A model generated the notes under the pieces. It searched no databases and was not told the DNA's origin. It worked only from the letters and a program-made list of their open reading frames with translations. Below are positions 48,365 to 61,500 of a stretch of 64,000 nt of DNA, piece by piece. Each line of letters begins with the position of its first letter. Within the stretch, counting starts at the first letter, position 1. The stretch covers positions 43,911 through 107,910 of the forward strand of contig SZWC01009409.1 of the NCBI GenBank assembly GCA_023375785.1. Direction: 5' to 3'. This DNA comes from Penium margaritaceum (Eukaryota; Streptophyta; Zygnematophyceae; Desmidiales; Peniaceae). The translations under genes and the position numbers were made by a program.

Positions 48365-51300
48365 GTTGACAAGACACAGTGAAACTCTTTTTAGGATATT
48401 CAATGACATGAGAATATTTTGGTTGGTCATTATGCATGGTAGCCATACCATGCCACCATCGAAGGTCTTTGTACTTGCTAGTCGATACCAAGTATTCCCA
48501 AACCATTGTTTCCCCCTCTGACCATTTGTGACTGCTGTTATGAGTCGTCAACGTTGACCACACATAGTGGACTTTTTCGGTCGTAGTTAGTGACGTATGC
48601 ATCCTTTGAGTGGTCATTGTGCACACTAGCTATGCCGTGCCACTGCTTTTTTAAGGTCTTTGTTCGTGCTAGTTGATAATTAGTGTCCCCAATCCATTGT
48701 TTTCCCCTCTGACCATTTGTGACTCGTGTTATGCGTTTTCAACATTGATAACATGAAGTGAAATCATTTCGTCATGGTCAGTGACATATGCATACTTTGG
48801 GTGGTTACTGTGCATTGAAGCCACATTGTGCCACTATATATTGAAGGTATTTGTACTTGCTAGTAGATAACTAGTATTCACAAACCATTACATTCCACAC
48901 TAACCATTTGTGACTCGTGTTGTGAGTTGTCAAAGTTTACCACACTTAGTGACATTATTTGGTCATGGTCAGTGACATATGCCTACTTTGGTTGGTCCTC
49001 GTGCATGGTCCCCACACCGTGCCACAACGTTTTTAAGCCCCGTGTGCTTGCTATGTGATACGTGGTGTTCCCAAACCATTGTTTCCCCCTCTGACCATTT
49101 GTGACTCGTATTATGAGTTGTCAACGTGGACCACACACAACGGATTTCTTTGGTCAAAGGCAGTAAATATGCCTACTTTGGTCGGTCATTGTGCATGGTA
49201 GCCACACCGCGCTACTACTGACTGAAGGTCATTGTACTTGGTAGTTGAGAACCGATATTCTCATAGCATTGTTTCCTCTCCTGGCCGTTTGTGACTCGTG
49301 TTATGGTTGGTCAATGTTGACCACCCATATTGAAATTCTCGGGTCATTATCAGTGACATATGCCTAGTTTGATTGTTTGGTGTGCATATAAGCCAAACCG
49401 TGCCACTACGTATTGAAGTTCTTTGTCCTTTCTAGCCAATACATAGGCTTCCCAATCCATTGCTTTCCCCTCTGACCATTTGTGACTCGTGTTATGCGTT
49501 TTCAACGTTGACCACATGAAGTGCAATTTGTTCGCCATGGGTAGTGACATGTGCATACTCTGGTTGGTCACTGTGCATTGAAGCCACATTGTGCCACTAC
49601 ATATTGAACGTATTTGTACTTGCTTCTAGATAACTAGTATTCACAAACCATTACATTCCACCCTGACCATTTGTGACTCGTTCTGTGAGTTGTCAAAGTT
49701 TACCACACTTAGTGACATTAATTGGTCATGGTCAGCGACATATGCCTACTTTAGTTGGTCATCGTGCATGGTCTCCAAACCGTGCCAAAATGTATTGAAG
49801 CCCCTTGTGCTTGCTATGTGATACTTGGTGTTCCCAAACCATTGTTTCCCCCTCTGACCATTTGTGACTCGTATTGTGAGTTGTCAACGTTGACCAGACA
49901 CAGCGGATTTCTTTGGTCAAAGGCAGTACATATGCCTACTTTAGTCGGTCATTGTGCATGGTAGCCACACCGTGCTACTACTGACTGAAGGTCGTTGTAC
50001 TTGGTAATTGAGAACCGATATTCTCATAGCATTGTTTCCTGTCCTGACCGTTTGTGACTCGTGATATGGTTGGTCAACATTGACCACCCATATTGAAGTT
50101 TTGTGGTCATGATCAGTGACATATGCCTAGTTTGATTGTTTGGTGTGCAAATTAGCCACACCGTGCAACTACGTATTGAATTTATTTGTCCTTTCTAGCC
50201 AAAACATAGGCATACCAAACCATTGTCTCTCCCTCTGACCATGTGTGACTCGTGTTATGAGTTGTCAATGTTGACCACACATAGTGGACTTATTCGGTCG
50301 TAGTCAGTGACGTATGCATCCTTTGGTTGGTCACTTTGCACGCTAGCCATATCGTGCCACTGCTTGTTGAAGGTCTTTGTACTTCCTAGTTGATAACTAG
50401 CGTTCCCAACCGATTGCTTTCTCCTTTGACCATTTGTGACTCGTGTTATGCGTTTTCAATGTTGACCACATGAAGTGAAATTATTTCGTCATGGTCAGTA
50501 ACATATGCATACTTTGGGTGGTCACTGTGCATTGAAGCCACATTGTGCCACTACATATTGAAGGTATTTGTACTTGCTATTAGATAACTAGTATTCACAA
50601 ACCATTACCTTCCACCCTGACCATTTGTGACTCGATTTGTGAGTTGTCAAAGTTTAGCACACTCAGTGACATTATTTGGTCATTGTCAGTGACATATGCC
50701 TACTTTGGTTGGTCATCGTGCATGGTCCCCACACCGTGCCACAACTTATTGAAGCACCTTGTGCTTGCTATGTGATACGTGGTGTTCCCAAACCATTTTT
50801 TCCCCCTCTGACCATTTGTGACTTGTATTATGAGTTGTCAATGTGGACCACACACAGCGGATTCATTTGGTCAAAGGCAGTAAATATGCCTACTTTGGTC
50901 GGTCATTGTGCATGGTAGCCACAACGCGCTTCTACTGACTGAAGGTCATTGTACTTGGTAGTTGATAATTGATATTCTCATAGCATTGTTTTCTCTCCTG
51001 ACCGTTTGTGACTCGTGTTATGGTTAGTCAACGTTGACCACCTATATTGAAGTTCTCTGGTCATGATCAGTGACATATGCCTAGTTTGATTGTTTGGTGT
51101 GCATATTAGCCAAACTGTGCCACTACGTATTGAAGTTCTTTGTCCTTTCTAGCCAATACATAGGCTTCCCAATCCATTGTTTTCCTCTGTGACCATTTGT
51201 GACTCGTGTTATGTGTTTTCAATATTGACCACATGAAGTGAATTTTGTTCGTCATGGTTAGTGACATATGCATACTTTGGTTGGTCACTGTGCATCGAAG

Positions 51301-54300
51301 CCACATTGTGCCACTACATATCGAACGTATTTGTACTTGCTAGTAGATAACTAGTATTCACAAACCATTACCTTCCACCCTGACCATTTGTGACTCGTGT
51401 TGTGAGTTGTCAAAGTTTACCACACTTAGTGACATTATTTGGTCATGGTCAGTGACATATGCGTACTTTGGTTGGTCATCGTGCATGGTCTGCACACCGT
51501 GCCACAACGTATGGAAGCCCCTTGTGCTTGCTCTGTGATACTTGGTGTTTCCAAACCATTGTTTCCCCCTCTGACCATTTGTGACTCGTATTATGAGTTG
51601 TCAACGTTGACCACACACAGCGGATTTCTTTGATCAAAGGCAGTACATATGCCTACTTTGGTCAGTCATTGTGCATGGTAGCCACACCGTGCTACTACTG
51701 ACTGAAGGTCGTTGTACTTGGTAGTTGAGAACCGATATTCCCATAGCATTGTTTCCTGTCCTGACCGTTTGTGACTCGTGTTATGGTTGGTCAACGTTGA
51801 CCACCCATATTGAAATTATGTGGTCATGATCAGTGACATATGCCTAGTTTGGTTGTTTGGTGTGCATATTAGCCACACCGTGCCACTACTTATTGAAATT
51901 CTTTGTCCTTTTTAGTCAATACATAGGCTTCCCAAACCATTGTCTCTCCCTCTGACCATTTGTGACTCGTGTTATGCGTTGTCAATGTTGACCACTCATA
52001 GTGGACTTATTCGGTCGTAGTCAGTGACGTATGCATCCTTTGGTTGGTCACTGTGCACGCTAGCCATACGGTGCCACTGCTTGTTGAAGGTCTTTGTACT
52101 TCCTAGTTGATAACTAGTGTTCCCAATCCATTGTTTTCCCCTCTGACCATTTGTGACTCGTGTTATGCGTTTTCAACGTTGACCACATGAAGTGAAATTC
52201 TTTCGTCATGTTCAGTGACATATGCATACTTTGGGTGGTCACTGTGCATTGAAGCCACATTGTGCCACTAGATATTGAAGGTATTTGTACTTGCTAGTAG
52301 ATAACTAGTATTCACAGACCATTACCTTCCACCCTGACCATTTGTGACTCGTGTTGTGAGTTGTCAAAGTTTACCACACTTGGTGACATTATTTGGTCAT
52401 GGTCAGTGACATATGCCTACTTTGGTTGGTCATCGTGCATGGTCCCCACACCGTGCCACAACGTATTGAAGCCCCTTGTGCTTGCTATGTGATGCGTGGT
52501 GTTCCCAAACCATTGTTTCCCCCTCTGACCATTTGTGACTCGTATTATGAGTTGTCAACGTGGACCACACACAGCGGATTTCTTTGGTCAAAGGCAGTAA
52601 ATATGCCTACTTTGGTCGGTCATTGTGCATGGTAGCCACACCGCGCTACTACTGACTGAAGGTCATTGTACTTGGTAGTTGAGAACCAATATTCTCATAG
52701 CATTGTTTCCTCTCCTGACCGTTTGTGACTCGTGTTATGGTTGGTCAACGTTGATCACCCATATTGAAATTCCCTGGTCATGATCAGTGACATATGCCTA
52801 GTTTGATTGCTTGGTGTGCATATAAGCCACACCGTGCCACTACGTATTGACATTCTTTGTCCTTTCTAGCCAATACATAGGCTTCCGAATCCATTGTTTT
52901 CCCCTCTGACCATTTGTGACTCGTGTTATGCGTTTTCAACGTTGACGACATGAAGTGAAATTTGTTCGTCATGGTTAGTGACATATGCATACTTTGGTTG
53001 GTCACTGTGCATCGAAGCCACATTGTGCCACTACATATTGAAGGTACTTGTACTTGCTTGCAGATAACTAGTATTCACAAACCATTACCCTCCACCCTGA
53101 CCATTTGTGACTCGTGTTGTGAGTTGTCAAAGTTTACCACACTTAGTGACATTACTTGGTCATGGTCAGCGACATATGCCTACTTTGGTTGGTCATCGTG
53201 CGTGGTCTCCACACCGTGCCACAACGTATTGAAGCCCCTTGTGCATGCTATGTGATACTTGGTGTTCCCAAACCATTGTTTTCCCCTCCGACCATTTGTG
53301 ACTCGTATTATGAGTTGTCAACGCTGACCACAAACAGCGGATTTATTTGGTCAAAGGCAGTACATATGCCTACTTTGGTCGGTCATTGTGCGTGGTATCC
53401 ACACCGTGCTAATATTGACTGAAGGTCATTGTACTTGGTAGTTGAGAACCGATATTCCCATACCATTGTTTCATGTCCTGACCGTTTGTGACTCGTGTTA
53501 TGGTTGGTCAACGTTGACCACCCATGTTGAAATTTTGTGGTCATGATCAGTGACATATGCCTAGTTTGGTTGTTTGGTGTGCATATTAGCCACACCGTGC
53601 CACTGCGTATTGAAGTTCCTTGTCCTTTCTAGTCAATACATAGGCTTCCCAAACCATTGTCTCTTCCTCTGACCATTTGTGACTCGTGTTATGAGTTGTC
53701 AATTTTTTCCACGCATAGTAGACTTATTCGGTCGTAGTCAGTGACGTATGCATCCTTTGGTTGGTCACTGTGCACGCTAGCCATACGGTGCCACTGCTTG
53801 TTGAAGGTCTTTGTACTTCCTAGTTGATAACTAGTGTTCCCAATCCATTGTTTTCCCTCTAACCATTTGTGACTCGTGTTACGCGTTTTCAACGTTGACC
53901 ACATGAAGTGAAATTCTTTCGTCATGTTCAGTGACATATGCATACTTTGGTTGGTCACTGTGCATTGAAGCCACATTGTGCCACTACATATTGAAGGTAT
54001 TTTTACTTTCTAGTAGATAATTAGTATTCACAAACCATTACCTTCCACCCTGACCATTTGTGACTCGTGTTGTGAGTTGTCAAAGTTTACCACACTTAGT
54101 GACATTATTTGGTCATGGTCAGTGACGTATGCCTACTTTGGTTGGTCATCGTGCATGGTCTCCACACCGTGCCACAACGTATTGAAGCCCCTTGTGCTTG
54201 CTATGCGATACTTGGTGTTCCCAAACCATTGTTTCCCCCTCTGACCATTTGTGACTCGTATTATGTGTTGTCAACGTTGACCACACACAGCAGATTTCTT

Positions 54301-57300
54301 TGGTCAAAGGCAGTACATATGCCTTCTTTGGTCGGTCATTGTGCATGGTAGCCACACCGTGCTACTACTGACTGAAGGTCGTTGTACTTGGTAGTTGAGA
54401 ACCAATATTTTCATAGCATTGTTTCCTCTCCTGACCGTTTGTGACTCGTGTTGTGGTTGGTCAACGTTGACCACCCATATTGAAATTCTTTGGTCATTAT
54501 CAGTGACATATGCCTAGTTTGATTGTTTGGTGTGTATACTAGCCACACCGTGCCACTACGTATTGGAGTTCTTTGTCCTTTCTAGCCAATACATAGGCTT
54601 CCCAATCCATTGTTTTCCCCTCTGACCATTTGTGACTCGTGTTATGCGTTTTCAGCGTTGACCACATGAAGTGAAATTTGTTCGTCATGGTTAGTGACAT
54701 ATGCATGCTTTGGTTGGTCACTATGCATCAAAGCCACATTGTGCCACTACATATTGAAGGTATTTATACTTGCTTGTAGATAACAAGTATTCACAAAACC
54801 ATTACCTTCCACCCTGACTATTTGTGACTCGTGTTGTGAGTTGTCAAAGGTTACCACAAGTTGTGACATTATTTGGTCATGGTCAGTGAGATATGACTAC
54901 TTTGGTTGGTCATCGTACATGGTCTTCATACCGTGCCACACCGTATTGAAGCCCCTTGTGCTTGCTATGTGATACTTGATGTTCCCAAACCATTGTTTCC
55001 CCCTCTGACCATTTTTGACGCGTATTATGAGTTGTCAACGTTGACCACACACAGCGGATTTCTTTGGTCAAAGGAAGTACATATGCCTACTTTGGTCGGT
55101 CATTGTGCATGGTAGGCACACCGTTCTACTACTGACTGAAGGTCATTGTACTTTGTAGTTGAGAACCGATATTCTCAAAGCATTGTTTCTCGTTCTTACC
55201 GTTTGTGACTCGTGTTATGGCTGGTCAACGTTGACCACCCATATTTAAATTCCGTGTCATGAGTAGTGACATATGCCAAGTGATATTGCTTGGTGTGCAT
55301 ATTAGCCACACCGTGCAACTACGTATTGAAGTTCTTTGTCCTTTATAGTCAATACATATGCTTCCCAAACCATTGTCTCTCCCTCTGACCATTTGGCACT
55401 GGCGTTATGAGTTGTCAATGTTGACCACACATAGTGGACTTATTAGGTCGTAGTCAGTGACATATGCATCCTTTGGTTGGTCACTGTGCACGCTAGCCAT
55501 ACCGTGCCACTGCTTGTTTAAGGTCTTTGTACTTGCTAGTTGATAACCAGTGTCCCCAATACATTGTTTTCCCCTCTGACCATTTGTGACTCGTGTTATG
55601 CGTTTTCAACATTGACCACATGAAGTGAAATCTGTTCGTCATGGTTAGTGACATATGCATACTTTGGTTGGTCACTGTGCATTGAGGCCACATTGTGCCA
55701 CTATATATTGGAGGTATTTGTACTTGCTAGTAGATAACTAGTATTCACAATCCATTACCTTCCACCCTGGCCATTTGTGACTCGTGTTGTGAGTTGTCAA
55801 AGTTTACCACACTTAGTGACATTATTTGGTCATGGTCAGTGACATATGCCTACATTGGTTGGTCATTGTGCATGGTCTCCACACCATGCGACAACATATT
55901 GAAGCCCCTTGTGCTTGCTATGTGATACTTGGTGTTTCGAAACCATGGTTTCCCCCTCTGACCATTTGTGACTCGTATTATGAGTTGTCAACGTTGACCA
56001 CACACAGCGGATTTCTTTGGTCAAAGGCAGTACATATGCCTACTTTGGTCGGTCTTTGTACATGGTAGCCACACCGTGCTACTACTGAATGAAGGTCTTT
56101 GTACTTGGTAGTTGAGAACCGATATTCCCATTGCATTGTTTCCTGTACTGACCGTTCGTGCCTCGTGTTATGGTTGGTCAACGCTGACCACCCACATTGA
56201 AATTCTCTGGTCATGAATAGTGACATATGCCTCGTTTGATTGCTTGGTGCGCATATAAGCTACACCGTGCCACTACGTATTGAAGTTCTTTGTCCTTTCT
56301 AGCCAGTACATAGGCTTCCCAATCCATTGTTTTCCCCTCTGACCATTTGTGACTCGTGTTATGCGTTTTCAACGTTGACCACATGAAGTAAAATTTGTTT
56401 GTCATGGTTCGTTACATATGCATACGTTGGTTGGTCACTGTGCATTGAAGCCACATTGTGCCACTACACATTGAAGGTATTTGTACTTGCTAGTAGATAA
56501 CTAGTATTCACAAACCATTACCTTCCACCCTGACCATTTGTGACTCGTGTTATGCGTTTTCAACGTTGACCACATGAAGTAAAATTTGTTTGTCATGGTT
56601 CGTTACATATGCATACGTTGGTTGGTCACTGTGCATTGAAGCCACATTGTGCCACTACACATTGAAGGTATTTGTACTTGCTAGTAGATAACTAGTATTC
56701 ACAAACCATTACCTTCCACCCTGACCATTTGTGACTCGTGTTGTGAGTTGTCAAAGTTTACCACACGTAGTGACACTATTTGGTCATGGTCAATGACATA
56801 TGACTACTTTGGTTGGTCATCGTGCATGGTCTCCACACCGTGCCACAATGATTTGAAGCCCCTTTTGCTTGCTATGTGATACTTGATGTTCTCAAACCAT
56901 TGTTTCCCCCTTTGACCATCTGTGACTTGTATTATGAGTTGTCAACGTTGACCACACAGAGCGGATTTATTTGGTCAAAGGAAGTACATATGCCTACTCT
57001 GGTCGGTCATTGTGCATGGTAGCCACACCGTGCTACTACTGACTGAAGGTCGTTTTACTTGGTAGTTGAGAACCAATGTTCTCATAGCATTGTTTCCTCT
57101 CCTGACTGTTTGTGACTCGTGATATGGTTGGTCAACGTTGACCACCCATATTGAAATTCTGTGGTCATGATCAGTGACATATGCCTAGTTTGATAGTTTT
57201 GTGTGCATATTAGCCACTACGTATTGAAGTTCTTTGTCCTTTCTAGCCAATACAGAGGCTTACCAAACCATTGTCTCTCCCTTTGACCATTTGTAACTCG

Positions 57301-58023
57301 TGTTATGAGTTGTCAATGTTGACCACACATAGTGGACTTATTCGGTCGTAGTCAGTGACGTATACATCCTTTGGTTGGTCAATGTGCGCGCTAGCCATAC
57401 CGTGCCACTGCTTGTTGAAGGTCTTTGTACGTGCTAGTTGATAACTAGTGTTCCCAACCCATTGTTTTCCCCTCTGACCATTTATGACTCCTGTTATGTG
57501 TTTTCAACGTTGACCACATGAAGTGAAATTTGTTGGTCATGGTTAGTGACATATGCATACTTTGGTTGGTCACTGTGCACTGAAGCCACATTGTGCCACT
57601 ACATATTGAAGGTATTTGTACTTGCTAGTAGATAACTAGTATTCACAAACCATTACCTTCCACCCTATCCATTTGTGACTCGTGTTGTGAGTTGTCAAAG
57701 TTTACCACACTTAGTGACATTATTTGGTCATGGTCAGTGACATATGACTACTTTGGTTGGTCATCGTGCATGGTCTCCACATCGTGCCACGATGTATTGA
57801 AGCCCCTTATGCTTGCTATGTGATTTATGGTGTTGCCAACCCATTGTTTCTCCCTCTGATAATTTGTGGCCCATATTATGGGTTGTCAACGTTAACCACA
57901 CATAGTAAAATTATTTGGTCATGGTAAGTGGCACATGCCTTATCTGGTTGGTCATTGTACATGGTAGCCTCGCCGTTCCACTACTTGTTGAAAGTATTTG
58001 CACTTTCTAGTCAATAAATAGCA
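48365..58023 (+). repeat. Higher-order satellite array, segment 7
   Basis: The longest uninterrupted stretch. C landmarks lie near 48957, 49726, 50672, 51439, 52393, 53156, 54109, 54876, 55826, 56780 and 57727, with regular alternation of ~765 and ~950 bp up to 55826. E/A recombinants lie near 49450, 51170, 52890, 54600 and 56310. After the insert, its flanking monomer joins directly to an A monomer near 48530, skipping D and E. No gene is seen. Confidence 0.9.
56341..56722 (+). repeat. Tandem duplication of a single B monomer
   Basis: 56341-56531 and 56532-56722 are apparently identical 191-bp B monomers sharing the private variant GGTTCGTTACATATGC. Confidence 0.88.
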
Positions 58024-58547
58024 AAAGGTTTCTCCCCTTAACACCAGGTTGGTTTTTGTTTATTTGTTACGGGTAGGTGCCTTCACTGGAATACTCCCTC
58101 CCACCCCCCTAGAGGGATGTTCCGTGGACGACCTGGAGGACAGATTTGCAACCGCATTATGACACCCCCCTACCTACCCACGGCTTAGAGTTGAGGTAGC
58201 ACAACACGGCCGCCCCCTCCCCCCCCCCCCCAGGTCGCGAGCCTATTCTATATTGCGCGTACGAGGATTCAAACCCAGGACCTATCACTTCAGAATCTAA
58301 CTCTATAAGCACTAAGCCAACTCACGTGGTGTTCACATGTTGTCCAAATGACATAATAAGGATTCCTATGGGTAAAGGGCATAAGATAAGGGGGTGTAAT
58401 ATTATAGGGTAGTTTTCAAAAGCATGAACGATAACCATTTCAGTTTATTCATAAACAATTACCGCAGACTAAGTTTTGAATTTTGTAACTTCGAGCTTGA
58501 TAAACCTCTCAACCATTGCTGCGATTGACCAGCCGTGAGAAGGAAAG
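58024..58547 (-). mobile_element. SINE-like insert, copy 6
   Basis: Same element, with the B-box complement at 58265-58276. A short internal deletion removes part of the GGCTTAGGCTCGAAGG region next to the C-run. Confidence 0.65.
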
Positions 58548-61500
58548 TTGACAAGACATAGTGAAACTCTTTTTATGATATTCAATGACACAATGATATT
58601 TTGGTTGGTCATTTTGCATGGTAGCCATACCGTGCCACCACTTATCAAAGGTCTTTGTACTTGCTAGTCGATACCAAGTATTCCCAAACCATTGTTTCCC
58701 TCGTGACCATTTGTGACACGTATTATGAGTTGTCAACGTTGACTACAGACGGTGGATTTCTCTGGTCAAAGGCAGTACATATGCCTACTTTGGTCGGTCA
58801 TTGTGCATGGTAGGCACACCGTGCTACTACTGACTGAAGGTCATTGTACTGGTAGTTGAGAACCAATATTCTCATAGCATTGTTTTCTCTTCTTACCGTT
58901 TGTGACTCGTGTTATGGTTGGTCAACGTTGACCACCCATATTGAAACTCTGAGGTCATGATCAGTGACATATGCCAAGTTTGATTTTTTGGTGGGCATAT
59001 TAGCCACACCGTGCCACTACGTATTGAAGTTCTTTGTCCTTTCTACTCAATACATATGCTTCCCAAACCATTGTCTCTCCCTCTGACCATTTGGGACTGG
59101 CGTTATGAGTTGTCAATGTTGACCACACATAGTGGACTTATTCGATCATAGTCAGTAACGTATGCATCCTTTGGTTGGTCACTGTGCACGCGAGCCATAC
59201 CGTGCCACTGCTTGTTTGAGGTCTTTGTACTTACTAGTGGATAACTGGTGTCCCCAATCCATTGTTTTCCCCTCTGACCATTTGTGACTCGTGTTATGCG
59301 TTTTCAACATTGACCACATGAAGTGAAATTTGTTCGTCATGGTTAGTGACATATGCATACTTTGGTTGGTCACTGTGCATTGAGGCCACATTGTGCCACT
59401 ACATATTGAAGGTATATGTACTTGCTAGGAGAAAACTAGTATTCACAAACCATGACCATCCACCCTGACCATTTGTGACTCGTGTTGTGAGTTGTCAAAG
59501 TTTACCACACTGAGTGACATTATTTGGTAATGGTCAGTGACATATGCCTACTTTGGTTGGTCATCGTGCATGGTCTCCTCACTGTGCCACAACGTATTGA
59601 AACCCCTTGTGCTTGCTATGTGATACTTGGTGTTTCCAAACCATTGTTTCCCCCTCTGACCATTTGTGACTCGTATTATGAGTTGTCAACGTTGACCACA
59701 CACAGCGGATTTATTTTGTCAAAGGCAGTACATATTCCTACTTTGGTCGGTCATTGTACATGGTAGCCACACCGTGCTACTACGTAATGAAGGCCGTTGT
59801 ACTTGGTAGTTGAGAACCAATATTCCCATAGCATTGTTTCCTGTCACGACCGTTTGTGACTCGTGTTATGGTTGGTCAACGTTGACCACCCATATTGAAA
59901 CTACGTGGTCATGATCAGTGATATATGCCTAGTTTGGTTGTTTGGTGTGCATATTAGCCACACTGTGCCACTACGTATTGAAGTTCTTTGTCCTTTCTAG
60001 TTAATACATATGCTTCCGAAACCATTGTCTGTCCCTCTGACCATTTGGGACTGGCGTTATGAGTTGTCAATGTTGACAAGACATAGTGAAACTCTTTTTC
60101 ATGATATTCGATGACACAATAATATTTTGGTTGGTCATTGTGCATGGTAGCCATACCATGCCACCACTTATCGAAGGTCTTTGTACTTGCTAGTCGATAC
60201 CAAGTATTCCCAAACCATTGTTTCCCCCGTGACCATTTGTGACACGTATTATGAGTTGTCAATGTTGACCACAGAAGGCGGATCTCTCTGGTCAAAGGCA
60301 GTACATATGCCTACTTTGGTCGGTCATTGTGCATGGTAGGCACACCGTGCTACTACTGACTGAAGGTCATTGTACTGGTAGTTGAGAACCGATATTCTCA
60401 TAGCATTGTTTCCTCTTCTTACCGTTTGTGACTCGTGTTATGGTTGGTCAACGTTGACCACCCATATTGAAATTATGTTGTCATGATCAGTGACATATGC
60501 CTAGTTTAGTTGTTTGGTGTGCATATTAGCCACACCATGCCACTACGTATTTAAGTTCTTTGTCCTTTCTAGTCAATACATAGGCTTCCTAAATCATTTT
60601 CTTTCCCTCTGACCATTTGTGACTCGCGTTATGAGTTGTCAATGTTGACCACACATAGTGGACTTATTCGGTCGTAGTCAGTGACGTATGCATCCTTTGG
60701 TTGGTCAATGTGCACGATAGCCATACCGTGCCACTGCTTGTTGAAGGTCTTTGTACTTCCTACTTGATAACTTTTGTTCCCAACCCATTGTTTTCCCCTC
60801 TGACCATTTGTGACTCGTGTTATATCTTTTAACGTTGCCCACATTAAGTGACATTCTTTCGTCGTGGTCAGTGACATATGCATACTTTGGGTGGTCACTG
60901 TGCATTGAAGCCACATTGTGCCACTACATATTGAAGGTATTTGTACTTGCTAGGACATAACTAGTATTCACAAACCATTACCTTCCACCCTGACCATTTG
61001 TGACTCGTGTTGTGAGTTGTCAAAGCTTACCACACTTAGTGACATTATTTGGTCATGGTCAGTGACATATGCCTACTTTGGTTGGTCATCGTGCATGGTC
61101 TCCACACTGTGCCACAACGTATTGAAGCCCCTTGTGCTTGCTATGTGATACTTGGTGTTTCCAAACCATTATTTCCCCCTCTGACCATTTGTGACTCGTA
61201 TTATGAGTTGTCAACGTTGACCACACACAGCGGATTTCTTTTGTCAAAGGCAGTACATATTCCTACTTTGGTTGGTCATTGTACATGGTAGCCACACTGT
61301 GCTACTACTTTATGAAGGTCGTTGTACTTGGTAGTTGAGAACCGATATTCCCATAGCATTGTTTCCTGTCCTTACCGTTTGTGACTCGTGTTATGGTTGG
61401 TCAACAATGACCACCCATATTGAAATTACGTGGTCATGATCAGTGACATATGCCTAGTTTGGTTGTTTGGTGTGCATATTAGCCACACCGTGCCACTGCG